Assembly: GCA_947364365.1 (NCBI GenBank)
Contig: CANASP010000008.1
Location: forward strand, 1 to 64,000
Origin: an uncultured Alistipes sp.
GTDB taxonomy: Bacteria > Bacteroidota > Bacteroidia > Bacteroidales > Rikenellaceae
Reading direction: 5' to 3'
DNA: 64,000 nt
Of this stretch, positions 62,931 to 64,000 are shown piece by piece. Position 1 is the first letter of the stretch; each line of letters opens with the position of its first letter. Position numbers and translations under genes: made by a program. Under the pieces are notes generated by a model that saw nothing but the letters and a program-made list of their open reading frames with translations, ran no database searches and was not told the origin of the DNA.

Positions 62931-63653
62931 CTATAGCCGTCCCGATTTTATTTTATAATCATAACTTTCCAGTCCGAAATCGTGCGGAGAATCTTGATAA
63001 CGAGCAATAACGTTTCGAAAAACGTCATCATACTGCGGAATGTACAACAACTCCTTATCCATCATGCGCTTAACAATTTCATTAGAGAGTTCTCTCGTCT
63101 GAGATAAATCCGTTTCGCCTCCGGAAAAGCTCGTACCTGTGATTGATCCGGGCGAAACCTCCAATATACGATTCTTAGCACCGCCCTTTTCCAGTTCGAC
63201 ATTCACACTTTCTATAAAACGATGCAAAGCAGCTTTGGAAGCGCTGTATATCGAGAAAAACGGCGACGATATCATTCCCGCAATACTGACCATTACAGCA
63301 CAATGGAAATCACATGTCGAGGATTGCAATTTCGAGTAAAAATGTTTCAAGATGCGAATCACTCCAACCGTATTCACTAAAAACAAAGGCTCAATTTCAG
63401 TTTCATCAATATCCTGGAACAACCCCAATTTACCATATCCAGCAGTTATCACCAAAGTCGAGATCGATTCATCCAACCTATCGAATATCGAGTAATCCTT
63501 ATTTAAAAGGTCAAAGGGAATATATTGAACACTCTTCGGGACACATACAGGCTTGCATTTATCAATTATATAAATTTTATCATATCCCTTTAAGACATGC
63601 GTGATAGACAATCCAATCCCATTGCCACCACCGACTATTAACGCAGATTTCAT
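62931..63653 (-). CDS. Short-chain dehydrogenase/reductase
   Basis: A 240-residue SDR with the motif VGGGNGIGLSI, the catalytic Ser in MVSIAGM and YSASK with the catalytic Tyr and Lys. It could reduce ribulose 5-phosphate to ribitol 5-phosphate, as the SDR half of the Haemophilus Acs1/Bcs1 enzyme does; that would complete a CDP-ribitol route with the IspD-like gene. This is inference; other sugar or polyol substrates fit too. Confidence 0.88.
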   Translation of the reverse strand: MKSALIVGGGNGIGLSITHVLKGYDKIYIIDKCKPVCVPKSVQYIPFDLLNKDYSIFDRLDESISTLVITAGYGKLGLFQDIDETEIEPLFLVNTVGVIRILKHFYSKLQSSTCDFHCAVMVSIAGMISSPFFSIYSASKAALHRFIESVNVELEKGGAKNRILEVSPGSITGTSFSGGETDLSQTRELSNEIVKRMMDKELLYIPQYDDVFRNVIARYQDSPHDFGLESYDYKIKSGRL

Positions 63654-63656
63654 ATA

Positions 63657-64000
63657 TCAAATCAGAATGACCGACTCCTTATTCATATACTTTTCTATAA
63701 TATCTGCAATAACGCAGCTCTCGCTCCGACGTAACCGGTGCGAACTCAAACGACCTCCGATAATCATAGAAATGAATTCCTGAAGTTCATAGCGCAATCC
63801 TTCCCCTTCATAGGTATAAAAATATTTCTTGTTATGATTCTGATCTTCGTAACGTACTTCAAAGAAGTCGGTTTTCCACCACGGAGCCGGAACATACACA
63901 TATCCTTTTGTACCTGATACGACGAGATTTCCCTCCGTCTTGACTCCCAATCCAAGAGTTATGGTCGATACGGCATGCGGATAATTGATGATCCCCTTCG
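63657..64000 (-). CDS. Gfo/Idh/MocA family oxidoreductase, C-terminal part
   Basis: The gene continues past the right edge. The visible ~113 residues (from GIINYPHAVSTITLG through PAPWWKTDFFEVRYE to NKESVILI) match the C-terminal substrate domain of Gfo/Idh/MocA oxidoreductases, which act on sugars, inositol or nucleotide-sugars with NAD(P). The short Met-start reading inside it is only a sub-frame; the frame is open to 64000. It belongs to the same glycan locus, three bases upstream of the SDR. Confidence 0.8.
   Translation of the reverse strand, partial: KGIINYPHAVSTITLGLGVKTEGNLVVSGTKGYVYVPAPWWKTDFFEVRYEDQNHNKKYFYTYEGEGLRYELQEFISMIIGGRLSSHRLRRSESCVIADIIEKYMNKESVILI

Overview
The window is chromosomal DNA from a GC-rich member of the Bacteroidota, most likely Alistipes or a close relative (Rikenellaceae). 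Three things point there. Many genes are preceded by the Bacteroidota sigma-ABfr promoter pattern (TTTG, 19-20 nt, TAnnTTTG). The gene set includes secreted glycan hydrolases, a serC-serA-DUF1015 operon, a TagF/LicD-type surface glycan locus and outer-membrane barrel proteins. Housekeeping genes use strongly GC-biased codons. The genus is an inference from composition and gene style. I saw no rRNA, tRNA, CRISPR array, transposase or phage gene.

Layout. 1-317 is the end of a 2-oxoacid:ferredoxin oxidoreductase operon. 441-3852 is a complete leftward serine operon (serC, serA, DUF1015) with promoter and terminator. 3913-9046 is a rightward operon (yicC, gmk, nadD, ddl, DUF3109, an M23/LysM envelope peptidase). 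9061-13097 is leftward (GH3 beta-glucosidase, yggS, proC). 13140-18393 is rightward (C69 dipeptidase, lpdA, GH127 lipoprotein). 18409-23707 is leftward (small membrane protein, truA, CPA2 antiporter, erythromycin-esterase-like protein). 23810-27865 holds uvrB and a PNGase F-like glycosidase. 28033-31825 is leftward (outer-membrane barrel, rmuC, GH27 alpha-galactosidase). 31877-37743 is rightward (rpe, ABC-F, rlmB, DUF4153, YgjP). 37728-39816 holds a divergent glycerophosphodiesterase and galK. 40240-44097 is leftward (ROK regulator, GNAT, fabD, flavodoxin, broken SDR). 44251-52760 is a long rightward operon (dapB, lepB, yigZ, uvrA, M16 peptidase, DJ-1, O-methyltransferase, mazG).

From 52,780 to the right edge the base composition drops sharply and all genes point left: a capsule or O-antigen-type locus that continues past the window. 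It holds an initiating sugar transferase, a DegT aminotransferase, two GT2 glycosyltransferases, an epimerase, an IspD/TarI-type cytidylyltransferase, a Wzx flippase, a TagF-like polyol-phosphate transferase, an EpsG-type polymerase, a LicD protein, an SDR and a Gfo/Idh/MocA oxidoreductase. Together these suggest a surface glycan carrying a polyol-phosphate (ribitol- or glycerol-phosphate-like) substituent.

The most unusual material is non-coding: a 67-nt palindromic element carrying promoter signals (two near-identical inverted copies, 13140-13206 and 19529-19595); a roughly 100-nt structured element in two convergent intergenic gaps (9129 and 27893) whose stem changes on both arms; and an array of about eight 34-nt repeats (39965-40234).
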